Part shown: piece after piece, positions 13,301-25,224 of the stretch
How the letters are laid out: every line of letters begins with the position of its first letter
How positions within the stretch are numbered: the stretch's first letter is position 1
Assembly (NCBI GenBank): GCA_935421135.1
Contig: OW285187.1
Span: 15,525,929-15,589,928 of the forward strand
Source of the DNA: Bugulina stolonifera
Lineage: Eukaryota > Bryozoa > Gymnolaemata > Cheilostomatida > Bugulidae
Length of the DNA stretch: 64,000 nucleotides
Direction of reading: 5' to 3'
The notes under the pieces: generated by a model
The model's database searches: none
Seen by the model: only the letters and a program-made list of their open reading frames with translations
What the model was told of the DNA's origin: nothing
Translations under genes and position numbers: made by a program

Positions 13301-16300
13301 CTACTGACTTATGTTCTGTGATATTAACTAATTTAAAAGGAGGGTTCATTTTTCATAGCATACGTACGAGATATAACATTGCCGTCATGTAGGCAAGAGC
13401 TACGTTTTATCAAGTCACGGTGCCCCACTTAGATACTAGTGGGCCATGACCAGGCCAGGCCAGGCCAGGCTGGTTATATAGGCTAAATGTCACCAAAAAT
13501 TGTAAAAGTTACATAGGATCACCAAGATGTGCTCAATGTTGAAGTTGAATTGGAAATATCCCTCTACTATTGCATATTTAAATAACTGTGCTGCTTTTAA
13601 ATAAAATTAATAAATCGCTGCAGTGAGATATAAAAGCTGACTGAGTGATAACCACCTAGATAATAACTTTCAAATTATTTTGCGGTGGGTGTTGCAGCGC
13701 AGGTGCACTGGGTGCATCCTGATGTTAATAATGATTGAACAAGTCAAATTTTACAAACATGAAGACACTTACTCAAACATGTACATGTACGTATACATGT
13801 ATATTATGTTTGTTAAGTATTGTTTAAATAAAAATACTACACGTGACTCTGTAAATAAAAATTTACATTTTAGATAGCAGGTATTACAGAACCTAATGAT
13901 GGTAACTGTCATCTCTCTGAGGGCGTTTACACACATTCGCTGAAACAGGACTATCCATCCATAAGTCAAATATCTAGTATCGCTAAGAAAACTAGTACCA
14001 GTATAATATTTGCAGTCTCAGGTTTCTCTGACGAATATGCAGAAATAGCTCAACTTTTGCCAAGTATGTATCTCCATTAATGTTGATTAATTTATTGGAG
14101 CTGTAAAAATGTACGTGGGTGTAAATAATATTGTTGAAAAACTTAAGTTATCCGAATGCGAATATACTAGTACAGATCCAATTAGATTTGATAGTTTTGT
14201 CAGCAAGTAATAGTTTCTTTTGCTCATTCTTACATTTTACTATTTTGAGCTAATAAATTTCTCGCTGGGAAATTTGTATAGTTATCGATACAGAAGTCTA
14301 GAGTTCATTATATTATTTGGTAGCATTTATATACAATACCTAATGCAGCTGTTTCATGGTAAGAATCACTCTACAGGAAGGTTAAGGGCTACTCACTGAT
14401 AAGTGAAGGGCCATTTCAGGGTCATAAAAGTGTTTTTCAATAGAAGCATCATGTCAGAGTTTTTGAAATCGGCGTTTAGTTGCTTCCCTTCTTAACGTGA
14501 AACAGTTGTACGCTTTCGGATGATATAAGATATTCTGTGACACCAACATGGATCAATCTACATATTCCAAACTGTGCGCAGTTTTCATCAAGGTGTAAAG
14601 CATGTACTAATTAAATAATTAATGTAATTGTAATCTGTATCAGTTACATTGCATGCAGTTAACTGCCTTACTGTAATGTACATGACGTATTTTAGTTGAA
14701 GTTTGGAAGTTATCCTCTCTTTAAATGGAATATGTAGAGAAGACAACTTATACAAGTCCTAATGATTATTGTACAAATCAAAACCACGTTTATAAATGTA
14801 ATATTGGCATGATATTCTTATATGAAATCATTAGCATATTTGAACATAATTTCTGTTTATATCCACAGGTTCTGCTGTCGGTAGGTTAGCTACTGACTCA
14901 AGTAATATTGTGAACTTGGTGAAAGAGCAATATGAGAGTTTGATTAAGACTGTGAGCCTTAAAGAAAGTGGACTTCCTGTCTCTGGAGATCTGAATGTGA
15001 AGATCAGATCTAATTGTACAAGGTAAAAGTGTTAACTCTGACTTCTGTCATTCATATGCAAATACTACCTGAGCTTGTATATTCTGTGGTTAAAGTTATG
15101 CTCCTAGACTAGACTAACATTTATGGAGGCCTCCCTTCCACTATGTTGCACTAATATTTACCTTGGACACAAATGGAAATTACAGGATGGCTGTGCAGCA
15201 TTGGCCAACTAAGCTATTGACCTGGGGTTTTTCTTGGTTGGAGAAAACCATCTGTAGCTCATCAGCATACTTAGGTTTCTCGCACGAAAATGAGGATTTT
15301 GCTTTTGGCCCAGGCCAGTGTGTTCACAACCCTGTGACAAAAGTGGGCTGGGAAATTGTTGAGCGAGTTGGCCTGTGCCTGAAATTTAGATCGAGAAGAC
15401 ACTATACATGTATGTAGAGGGCTTGATTCTAACATGGTGCCAAAAGCAGGTGTCAATTCATGGAGTATTTTTTACCTTCATTTTTTACTGTGAAAATCAG
15501 AGCATGCTGTTGCAGCTGCAAGTAGACTCAAAAATATTGCCATGGCGATGAATGCAGGATTTACCATGGTATTTATTCTACAGGTCAGATGGAGTATTTG
15601 TAGATAACAGCGTATGCGACTTCATTAGAATTGGTCAAACTATTCATTTTGAAGTAGAGGTTAGTCTGGAGTCTTGTTCTAGTCAGCAACAGAGTCAGTC
15701 GTTTGTAATTAAACCAGATGACTTGAGTGACAGTCTGTACGTGGAGGTGGAAACGAGCTGCCAGTGTGACTGTAATGATGAGGTGGGTGTGTCCTGCTTA
15801 CATCGTCTATTCTATTCTAGGTGTAAATGTATGTGAATAGCAATTTAGGCATTGTGTATGTTTTCACGCTACACACATGTAATGTTATAATCGATATAAC
15901 TGCGTTTACATAGACACTGTAGGTGTAAGTTTTAAATGCTGACTACACAGTTCTATATGTGCTGTGTGCAAGTATGTTGCTATGAAATGGTTTATGGTGT
16001 ATAGTTTGGAGTTGGTGTCAGAATTTAGTGTAATAGAATGTACAATCATGCACTATATGACATTACTCAGTATAATATTACATTTAACCTTTTCTGTTCT
16101 ATTTATCATGATAAAACAAATGTAGCTTTGCAGATAATGTGGTAAAATTCCATCTCCATAAAAATTATTGATCTATTAATCACAAAAGCTGTTGATAACA
16201 TTCACTGTATGTATATCCTTATAAATAGGTTGAGAAAGATTCAAAGTGCTCTGCATCAGGTACCTATAGATGTGGGTTATGTGACTGTGAGTCTGGACAC

Positions 16301-19300
16301 AGTGGTGAGAGATGTGAATGTAATGCTAAAGATAACACAAACAAGACATGTACCAAGTAAGTAGTTGGTAGAAAGTGCATCTCAATACATACATGTATTT
16401 ATATCCAAGGATTGAATGATTCAACCCTACAATGTATGTCGTCTAGAACTGGTTCTGCTAGCTAATATCTGATTTGTTTGCAAAATGAAACAACATTAAA
16501 TCTAACTATGATTTTGCAATATTATTGTATTGTACACGTTGTACATGTACGTGTGTTAAAGTCAATAATATTATGAATTGTGCAATTTTGAATTTATCTG
16601 CTCTTAATTTTAAATAGAGGAGAAAACCTTCAGTTGGTTGCAACAAACTTGACAATTTAGGGAGCTGGACATAATGTTTTCTATAGAATAGCGCAGTTAG
16701 GTTCAAATTGATGAAATATAATTACCATATAAATGCATAAAAACACTAACTACATGTATATTTTTGATGCAATAAATTTGTTAAAAAAGTTAGGTCAGCG
16801 TTGGAAGTGCGGGTGCATGGGGTACCCACCCCTCACCGTAAGCCTGTACACTTTAATGGGCATTCTCCTAAAACTATAGATGTAGCATCACCTCCTCATG
16901 TGTTCCACTTCTAACACAGATGTAGGTTTTATCTGTATCTACTTACAGATAGCAGTAGGTACATGGTGTGGTATGTATTATATGTTACCCGTTTGACGTC
17001 GAATGGCGCATGTCCATCTGTTGTAGTCCTATATCTGGTCTAGTGTGTTCTGGCCGTGGAGAGTGTGACAGTTGTGATATATGTCAGTGTAACTGTCTCC
17101 CTGGTGGGCTGGAGCCATATTGTGAACGATACTCTGGTCCTTTCTGTGAGTGCAACAATCAAGGGTGCAATCGTCGCAATGGTCAACTCTGCTCTGGTAG
17201 GTAGTGTCAATTTATCCACAGACCTACTATATTATACTAATTTGAACATTCTAGTGGGAGAGAGAATAACTCAAGCTCACTTATTTAACAACAGCAAAAC
17301 TACTGCTTTAGGTTACTCTCATGTGTTTGCAAATATTGGTTTTATTTTAATTTGTATGTCTTATTAATATATTACATTCTTCCCTGGATTTCTCAGGCAA
17401 AGGAAATTGCACCTGCAATGCACACACCTTTGAAAGCTTCTGTGAATGCGAAAGTGGCTTTCTTGGGGAGGATTGTAACTGTCCAGTGTCTGATATCACA
17501 TGTAGGGCTGGCAACAGTTCCAATGTAAGTTCATGTTGTAATCTATGTTATTTAATTCAAATGGTAGTGCATCTGAGATTTCTGTGAATAAATGTCGATG
17601 TTCTTTGTGCATCTATTGTAATGCCTGCATTTCTTCAATGCTGTAGGCTGTTTGTAATGGTAAAGGAAATTGCCACTGTGGGAAATGTCAGTGTACAGAT
17701 TCTTGCTATGAAGGGAAGACTTGTTCTATCGTGAAACCGGTATGTCATGTTCAGTAACCTCATAAGAATACAAATTATTTAGCAATTCTTTTTTCACTGA
17801 TTTCGGAGAGATGAATGAAAACCTAAAAATTTCAACTGGAAGACTTGTCAAATGAATAATATATAATCATGTCACATACTTCGTACATGTACAATGTATT
17901 ATGAATATTATTACTCGTAAGTACAAAGTTATCTTCTCCCAAATTTAGGAGGGTACAGCTTATAAGTAGTGCTTGTGCAGATACAGTATATACATGTACA
18001 TTGTACATTGTACAATATAAATTATTAATAGCCATGTACCTATCCATGTAGTTATAACCATAGAGAGTTCTGCGTACAGAGAAATAGTCTTGTATTATTA
18101 TACTTTGTAAAAGTTCTGAACCCATTATCAATAATGGAAGGAGTTATCTGTTCTTGGAAAATGTTCTGTCATATTGTATCCTTTACTGCTCATGCTGTGA
18201 TATTTCTATATAATTTTACATGTACATGTACATGTATATATACACACGTTTTTTAGGCATGCAGCAGATCTTGTGTTAGCTTTAGAGAGTGTGCTGTCTG
18301 CTACAGCCAGTCCGGGGAGTCATGCACACAGGCTAATAGTTCCTGTAGTTCCTATACAATAGAGAAGGTATCTTCTATAGATGGTGAGTCCATCAACAAT
18401 AATGTACAACTTAACATGTTTCCTAATAATATTTGACAGTTACTAGAATGCTACTAACACAACATTTAGAAGCGCAATCTAATCTACCACTCTAATGTGA
18501 TACTTATATAAAGGACCTGCATAAAGGGTGATATTCCTTCATATTATATTCAGATAGTGACTCCTGTTTTCATACGGATGAGAAAGGATGCAAGAATCTG
18601 TATTCCTATGATTACATTCCATCACAGTCTACTTGGAAATTATATATACTGGATGAACCACGTAAGACACTGTACATGATATATTGCATACTGTGAGACT
18701 AATTTAGTCTATCTGTTATTTCATTATATGATTAGATGAACACAAGTCATTGACTACCAAGAATGTACATTGGTGATAATTGTATCTGTATGTCACAAGT
18801 TTTTAACAACTTGTAGTGATTTGCCTTCAATTTGGATTCGAAATTTCAAAATGCAATGCAAAACCTGTTTTATATAGTCGTTGGATATTATTCTGCCAGA
18901 TAAGGACTTTGATGTAATACTATACTGTATTGCAAGCTATACATCTATGTGTAGTAGAAATATTGTCTTTGCAGAATGTCAGAAGGATTATTGGCTAGAG
19001 GTTATCATAGGAATATGTGTGGGAGTGTTACTCCTCGGTATATTAGCACTCATCATATGGAAGCAAGTAGTTACCATCCATGATAAACGAGAATTTGCCA
19101 AATTTCAAGAGGAAGCTCTTCGTGCCAAATGGAAATCTGTAAGAACTACTCGAATTTACTTCTATCTCTCTCTGTGATCTGAAATGTTCAAAAACGTGCC
19201 ATTGCATTGAAACCACCATGTGTTTTACTATTGGGTTACTTCATGCACGTACATGTACAATGTACATCATAGGCACTCATGAGCTGTTGAGTTGTCCTCT

Positions 19301-19659
19301 CTCAATCTGGATAAAGAGGAGACAACTTCTAATTATGATCAATAGCTAGGCGTGTCAATCGCGTACATAATATGTATATATTATGTATGTTCTTGTAATA
19401 AACTTTGGTTAGTCAGTGATGTACCTCGAACAATTTGACAGACCACAAGTGATGCTTCCGGTACATCTGTTTATTACAAAACCACCACCAATATATTATT
19501 GGGTGCAGCAGTTAATGTTCTAACATCCAGTTTGTATTTACTAATTATTTGTTGCTGTAGACTAACAATCCAATATACAAGCCAGCTACTTCCACATTCA
19601 AGAACCCCATGTACAGCGGAGTTGAACCGGAACCAGATGGTAAATCAGAGAAGTCTTAG
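7396..19659 (+). CDS. Integrin beta subunit, complete 17-exon gene
   Basis: Exons: 7396-7530, 10222-10326, 10577-10676, 10926-11057, 11201-11478, 13208-13291, 13874-14063, 14869-15022, 15584-15782, 16229-16356, 17027-17196, 17397-17524, 17647-17739, 18257-18383, 18554-18661, 18975-19138, 19561-19659. All junctions are GT-AG and phases join into 2,394 nt (797 aa), close to vertebrate beta1. The start is the Met before a hydrophobic signal peptide (MLVWILCLLYLL). A cysteine-rich PSI domain follows, then the beta-I domain with MIDAS motif DLSFSMKDD (about residue 138) and SGNQDGPEGG (about 231-240). Cysteine-rich I-EGF repeats are encoded by exons 9-13. One membrane helix (about 717-739) precedes the cytoplasmic HDKREFAKF motif and two talin/kindlin-type NPxY motifs, NPIY and NPMY. 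The protein pairs with an alpha subunit at the cell surface for matrix adhesion. Which beta class it represents cannot be assigned by eye. Confidence 0.95.
10096..10161. repeat. 66-bp near-perfect palindrome in integrin intron 1
   Basis: Two 33-bp arms (AGAAGTAAAGACTGTGACAA...) are exact reverse complements apart from one position, with no spacer. The structure lies 60 bp upstream of integrin exon 2. No flanking target duplication is obvious. Confidence 0.9.
10677..10715. repeat. (GTCA)n microsatellite starting at the integrin exon 3 splice donor
   Basis: The exon 3 donor GTCAGT at 10677 is the first unit of an approximately 39-bp run of GTCA repeats with one interruption (gtta). The donor is therefore followed by several identical GTCAGT sequences in register every 4 bp. 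Confidence 0.9.
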
Positions 19660-19829
19660 AATATTACAGATAGCCTGTTGATCAAGCAATTCTATAATAC
19701 AATGTACTTGTGCAATAATGATGTTAATATATATACATGTATAAAATGTGAAAAGGTTGAGGTTTTCTACTTCATATAAACCATGAAACTGATACCGGCA
19801 AGGAAATCTCTTCAATGGAACTTTTCAAA

Positions 19830-19933
19830 TGGCAATTTATTCTGCATGTACATGTACATGTATATCCTGTTAAAGCAATTTCTGTTGTCTAAAAGGTAGT
19901 TTACTGTGATATAAATACAATGTAATATCTGTA
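19830..19933 (+). repeat. 104-bp inverted repeat, left arm (integrin 3' flank)
   Basis: This segment (tggcaatttattctgc ... aatatctgta) recurs as its reverse complement at 21097-21200 with almost no differences. It lies about 170 bp after the integrin stop codon, probably within the 3'UTR. Confidence 0.9.
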
Positions 19934-20528
19934 ATATTTATTATTTTAGTCTTCACTATTAATACATGTAATTTACAAATCTTATGCAGGTATGACATAG
20001 TGTATTGTACAGTTGAACAAATGTTTGCTTTTAAGGGATATAACATACTGTTAGCTGCCATCTGGTTGAATTGTCCTAGTGGGCTGTAGTATTTTATGAT
20101 GTATTATACTTTAGATTTCAATAATTAGTTTGTTTACTTTTATTTATATTGCTATACAATATACTGTGTGAGTTCACTACATACTACAGTATTTAAATTA
20201 ATTTTGACTCTGTAATAACGTTAATACATTTCTTAGTGGATTCGGTAGGCCATGAGATTATTATAATGCTTTTAGATTTTATTTTTTTGCACTGCCTGGT
20301 CCCAATAATTATTGGTTTTGTTAATTAAAATATAGAATGCAAACAGTATGCACTGACATTGAGCTTTTATTTTCCTGTTCAATAGTGAAAATTATATAAG
20401 AACTTCCTGCAAGTGACCAGTAGGAGAATTTAGTAAAAGAATATACATGCATAGTGTACAAATTGGCATTGTAATTAATTAAATAGGTTAAATGGTCAGC
20501 AGTGAGTTGGAAGAATAACGAGGGATCG

Positions 20529-20676
20529 GCACTCGCCAGCTACTGGTTATAATTAAAAGTTGTCCTCTCTCAAACTGAGAGAGGACAACTGCACTCGCCA
20601 GCTACTGGTTATAATTAAAAGTTGTCCTCTCTCAAACTGAGAGAGGACATTGTCCAAACTGAGAGAGGACAACTTT
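20529..20676. repeat. Tandem duplication of a hairpin-bearing 62-bp unit
   Basis: A 62-bp unit (gcactcgccagctactggtt...) occurs twice in tandem and ends in the perfect hairpin GTTGTCCTCTCTCA/TGAGAGAGGACAAC. A third partial copy of the hairpin arm follows. Related hairpins occur at 19293-19330, 14708-14745 and 20723-20757. Confidence 0.85.
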
Positions 20677-21096
20677 TAGTAATAATCAATAGCTCGTGAA
20701 TGCCCATGGTTTGGGGGTAAGAGTGGACAACTTACAAAATGAAAAGAAGACAACTCCCTTTTAGTAGAGATTTTTGTTACGGATTTAGTGCAAAGAAATG
20801 CCTCCAGTATCAAGGTAGCTGTCGGCAACGCCGTCATTGTATTGTAATGTTATAATACGATGATGCTATCGTATTTTCTAAAGTCTAGTCTGTGCATAGG
20901 CCAAAGATACAATCATGTAGGTGGAAGAGCAGCACTGTTATCATTGACAGCAGCACTGGCTGGTGCATTCATAAGTTTTTTATATAAATATGTTTGGTAG
21001 GCCTATTAGCTCAGTAGATAGGATAGGAGCACGAACTGTAGAGTGTGTTGTATTATTAAAATATAATCGATTATTATAATTATATTATGTAAACCT

Positions 21097-21200
21097 TACA
21101 GATATTACATTGTATTTATATCACAGTAAACTACCTTTTAGACAACAGAAATTGCTTTAACAGGATATACATGTACATGTACATGCAGAATAAATTGCCA
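21097..21200 (-). repeat. 104-bp inverted repeat, right arm, abutting the LINE
   Basis: Reverse complement of 19830-19933. Recognisable reverse-transcriptase sequence begins immediately after this arm at about 21201, so the first ten or so residues of the open frame starting at 21171 come from this copy rather than from the LINE. Confidence 0.88.
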
Positions 21201-23392
21201 ATTGCAGGTCTTCTTTTTGAGATGTATAACAGATGCATAAGTAATGCAATTTTAGCAGGTGAAGACATTAATTCAGTTTACGACATTTTTACTTCAGGTA
21301 TTTTTTATCTGCGGGATACATGTGTTCCAAAGAAAACTTATACAAAAAGCTCCGGTCCTGCCTGGCTTCACAAGAATTTGCAGAAACAGCTAGAAAAACA
21401 GAGGCGTCTATATATTAATTATAAAAAAACACCCAGTGAATATAACAAAAAAAAGTATGCTCTTATTAGAAAAAAAAACAAGTTACAAATAAAATATGCT
21501 AAAAGAACTCATCTTAATAAGACCATATACAAACCTCTGCTCTCCGGCAATTCCAAGTCCTTTTTTAGTTACATCAAACGGTGTAAAAGCAACAACTCTG
21601 ACATAATACCTGATTTAAAATACAACAATAGGACCTATTCTGATCCTGCAGCCAAAGCAGACTGTCTAAACAACTTTTTTGAATCAGCATTTACCAAAGA
21701 TGACAATTCACCATGTTCACCGATAAAAGTACCACAGGAATGTGGGGATGATAGAGACAGGTTGGTAGTAGAGCCACAAAATGTTCTGGACTTGCTCACA
21801 GCAATTGATCCTAAAAAGACATCAGGGCCCGATAACATTACTGGTAAGATGCTGAAGACTTTTTCTTCTATAATAGCGTACTCACTTACAAACATTTTTA
21901 ATTTTTCCTTAGCCTCATCAACTATACCCAAGATATGGAAAATGGCACAAATAAAACCAATTTTTAAAAAGGGTGATAAACAATTACCGACAAACTATCG
22001 CCCGATTTCCCTGACATGCATCACTTGTAAACTCCTCGAACGTCTTATATCTTCTTTCATGCATGTAACTCTAAAAGAGCATAATTTTTTCAATAAGGGC
22101 CAACATGGCTTTCTCTCCGGCAGATCCTATGAGACTCAACTGGCCTATACTACTGGTCATATTGCATCACTGGTGGATAATGGCTCTGTAGTTGACACTA
22201 TTATCCTTGATTTTTCTAAGGCATTCGACAAGGTCAACCATCGTAAATTACTCTCCAAGATAAGAAAGATAGGTATCTTTGATAATATAATAGTTTTGTG
22301 GCTTGCTAGTTTTTTACAGGATAGGAAGCAGTTTGTTATGATTGATGAGCACAAGTCTCAGACGAACAATGTGGTTTCGGGTGTCCCCCAGGGCTCCGTC
22401 CTAGGTCCTCTTCTTTTTCTAATATATGTTAACGATTTGCCAACAACAATTAGATCACATTGTCGCCTTTTTGCTGACGATGTTCTTCTCTATAATACTT
22501 CAAACAATACTCATTTGCTTCAAACAGATCTAACCAGTTTAGAAAGATGGTCCCATCAATGGCAAATGGTGTTTAATGTAAATAAGTGTTTTTATTTACA
22601 AATAGGAAAGCAAGATAATCAATCAAAATATGTTTTAGAAGGCCAAACATTATCCAAAGTAATTTCACACACTTATCTTGGACTTCAATTACAACACAAT
22701 CTTAAATGGAACTTGCACATAGAGAACATTGCAGCTAAGGCTACTCAAAGGTTAGCAATGCTAAGACGAGTATTAAGGCATGCTGACACTCCAACACGGC
22801 GAATTGCATATTTTTCCTTGGTAAGACCCGTCTTAGAATATGCCTCCTCTGTCTGGGATCCATACCTAAAAAGAGAAATAAAACTCCTAGAAAAAATTCA
22901 GAATAGTGCCATTCGTTTTATTTTTAAAATCAGAGGAAGGGTGAGTTTTAGTCACATAAGGGAACAAACACTTTTATCATCCCTCAAGGAACGAAGAAAG
23001 AGTGCCAGAATGAATCTTTTTTTCAAGTGCCTCTCGGAAGGCATTGAGCCTCCCTTTGATCATAATTATCAAAGTGGGCATAACACCAGGCAACATCCCA
23101 ATACTTTTGTGCCATACATTCGCTCAAAATCTTTTTATTATTCATTCTGGCCGAAAACTATCCGTGATGTGAGAGGAGATTAAATTAAAGAGCTGACAAC
23201 AGTGTTAAGCAGATAGGTGTATAGATTGAAAAAATAAAAAAAATATATATATATATACACATTCATGCATAAATAATAACAAAAAAGCAAAACAAACATT
23301 ACCTAAGCACAGTATTATCGTGTTCCACACTTTTACCTCATTCGAGGGTCTCAGTGGAAAATTAAGAAAAAAAAAAAAAAAAAAAAAAAAAA
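21201..23392 (+). mobile_element. 5'-truncated non-LTR retrotransposon with intact reverse transcriptase frame
   Basis: An open frame from about 21201 to the stop at 23183 (about 660 aa) encodes a non-LTR reverse transcriptase. In order it shows a basic N-terminal region, NYRPISLTCITCKLLER, the catalytic-region motif DFSKAFDKVNHRKLLSKI, PQGSVLGPLLFLIYVNDLP, the active site FADDVLLY, and a C-terminal block (YLGLQLQ, LVRPVLEYASSVWDPY) typical of the Jockey/CR1 group. No endonuclease domain is present, so the copy is 5'-truncated. About 180 bp of 3'UTR is followed by 26 A residues (23367-23392). The frame has no internal stop, which together with the long A-tail suggests a young insertion. No clear target duplication was found. 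Exact clade is uncertain. Confidence 0.92.
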
Positions 23393-25224
23393 CCATGGTC
23401 CATGTATTGATGCAAGGAGTATCAGTATCCTTTTACTTCTTGATTGATTGACGAAATTCAAATTGATGTACCTGTAATGATCATGATCATGATGATGACA
23501 TTCACTTCACTCTTTCACTGATATAATATAATTAATAATTATAATAATTAAATTTGATTAGATTAGTTAGTAGTAATTAGTCTTAGACTTGACTAACCAA
23601 CCAATTAGTTTAATTTAAATTTTGTTTATTAAATTATTTTATATAACTAATAATACAATTAGGCCTATTATTTTATTACTATAATAATAATTATAAAACA
23701 ATTATCTGTTATTATTTATTATGATATACAGATATGATTATAATTTTTCATCTTATGATTGGAACCAAGGATATATATTATATTATTTTTTATAACCTGC
23801 TACTATCATAATGAATGATCTCTAACTCGATTCTAACTTCCTATAAATACTCTACTAATGTAATTGTATCTTTTGGGTTTTTCTTTACGAGTGTGACTGT
23901 GACTTGATTTCATTTGTAAAAAAATTTTGTATTATAATTATTTCATTGCTAGTGCAGTTGAGTTGAGTCTTTAATTAAAGCAGACTGAGACTAAATAGAC
24001 ACACTACACTACACACTTTACCTTGGTTAGTAGTAAGAAATGTTTGGTTTTATACTAATTCTTATTAATTTGTGCTTATTAAGTTAAAACATTTGGATAT
24101 TAAATCATTTGTTATAATTTTTGCTTAATGCCCATACGATGTTTGGATTTTCACTTTTATTTTGATGTTGTTTTATAAATCATAACATTGGGTTAATATT
24201 CAATTGGTGATTATTTTATATAACGTTTAGGCCTAATAGTTATTTATATTATAATAATATAGAAGCATATATATATTGGTAAATGATTACTAATCTACTC
24301 GCCTTACCTTTAGTATCATCAAATGATACCGAAAAAATAGAAGGGGAGGTTTTATATATTGTTATAATAATAAAAGATGTGGGCTTACTAGAGATCTAAG
24401 ATCTTTCTATACTTGTTTTTCCAACATTATGTTGAATAGATTATGAATTATGTTGTGATCCGTACAGCCCTACCTTGATAGGAGCGGTGAACAGATTGAC
24501 AGTTGATTGATGGTGTCGTGTTGGATTGTTCTTCTCCTGTGTTGGTCGTTAGAGGATGTGCCCTATTTCTTTTAATCTCAAGGTCTATTCTGCCAGTTCT
24601 GATATGTTCAAGTAGCTGGATGTCAATCGATTTGCTATGCTATTAACTCTCAAGCTTAGCGAACTACCTGTGACACTCGTATTTTTGTGCCTGGTAGCTC
24701 GGCTTTGGGCTAGTTCTAGTAGTGTATGGTACTTTTTACTTGGTCTGGTATTCCATGCGGCTTGTGCAATGTCAGTCTTGCATTTTAGTAGGTTTCTCGT
24801 CTTTTTTCCTGCACAACATGCCATGGATAGAGTTTGCTTTCCAGATTGCTCATAGTTCTGGCCTAGCTTAGATCATTGCTAGGTAGAGATCCTAGATAAT
24901 CTGAGCAAGAACTGGTGTGTAAAGCCCCACTAAGTAACTTGGTTGCTTGAAAGTTTGCTTGGTGTCTCAGTTGTTTGTTGCATTGAAAATGGCAGCAGTC
25001 ACATGTTTGGGATTGAATTGAATTTGCCATTACCATTGCCATTGCCATTGCTAACTTCAATCCCAAGAACAATGATGACTCTATAGTAACTATGATAGAA
25101 CTTATTGTTTTATTATTGAAATAGAATAGATGAGTTGAAAATGGAGTGATGTATTGAATATCTCGTGGCTGCAAAAATAGCCTTCCACTCACAGAACTAC
25201 GACTCGAGTTCTTACTGCACCATC
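23393..25224. other. AT-rich non-coding stretch upstream of liprin-beta
   Basis: Very AT-rich (23500-24460), then more balanced from 24460. No recognised exon. The region 24900-25224 probably includes the 5'UTR of the liprin-beta gene. A short ccattg/ccatta run lies at 25027-25053. Confidence 0.45.

Noticed and set aside
24585..24824. 79-residue minus-strand frame upstream of liprin-beta
   Set aside because: No domain, hydrophobic segment or splice partner was recognised, and there is an equally long frame on the plus strand.
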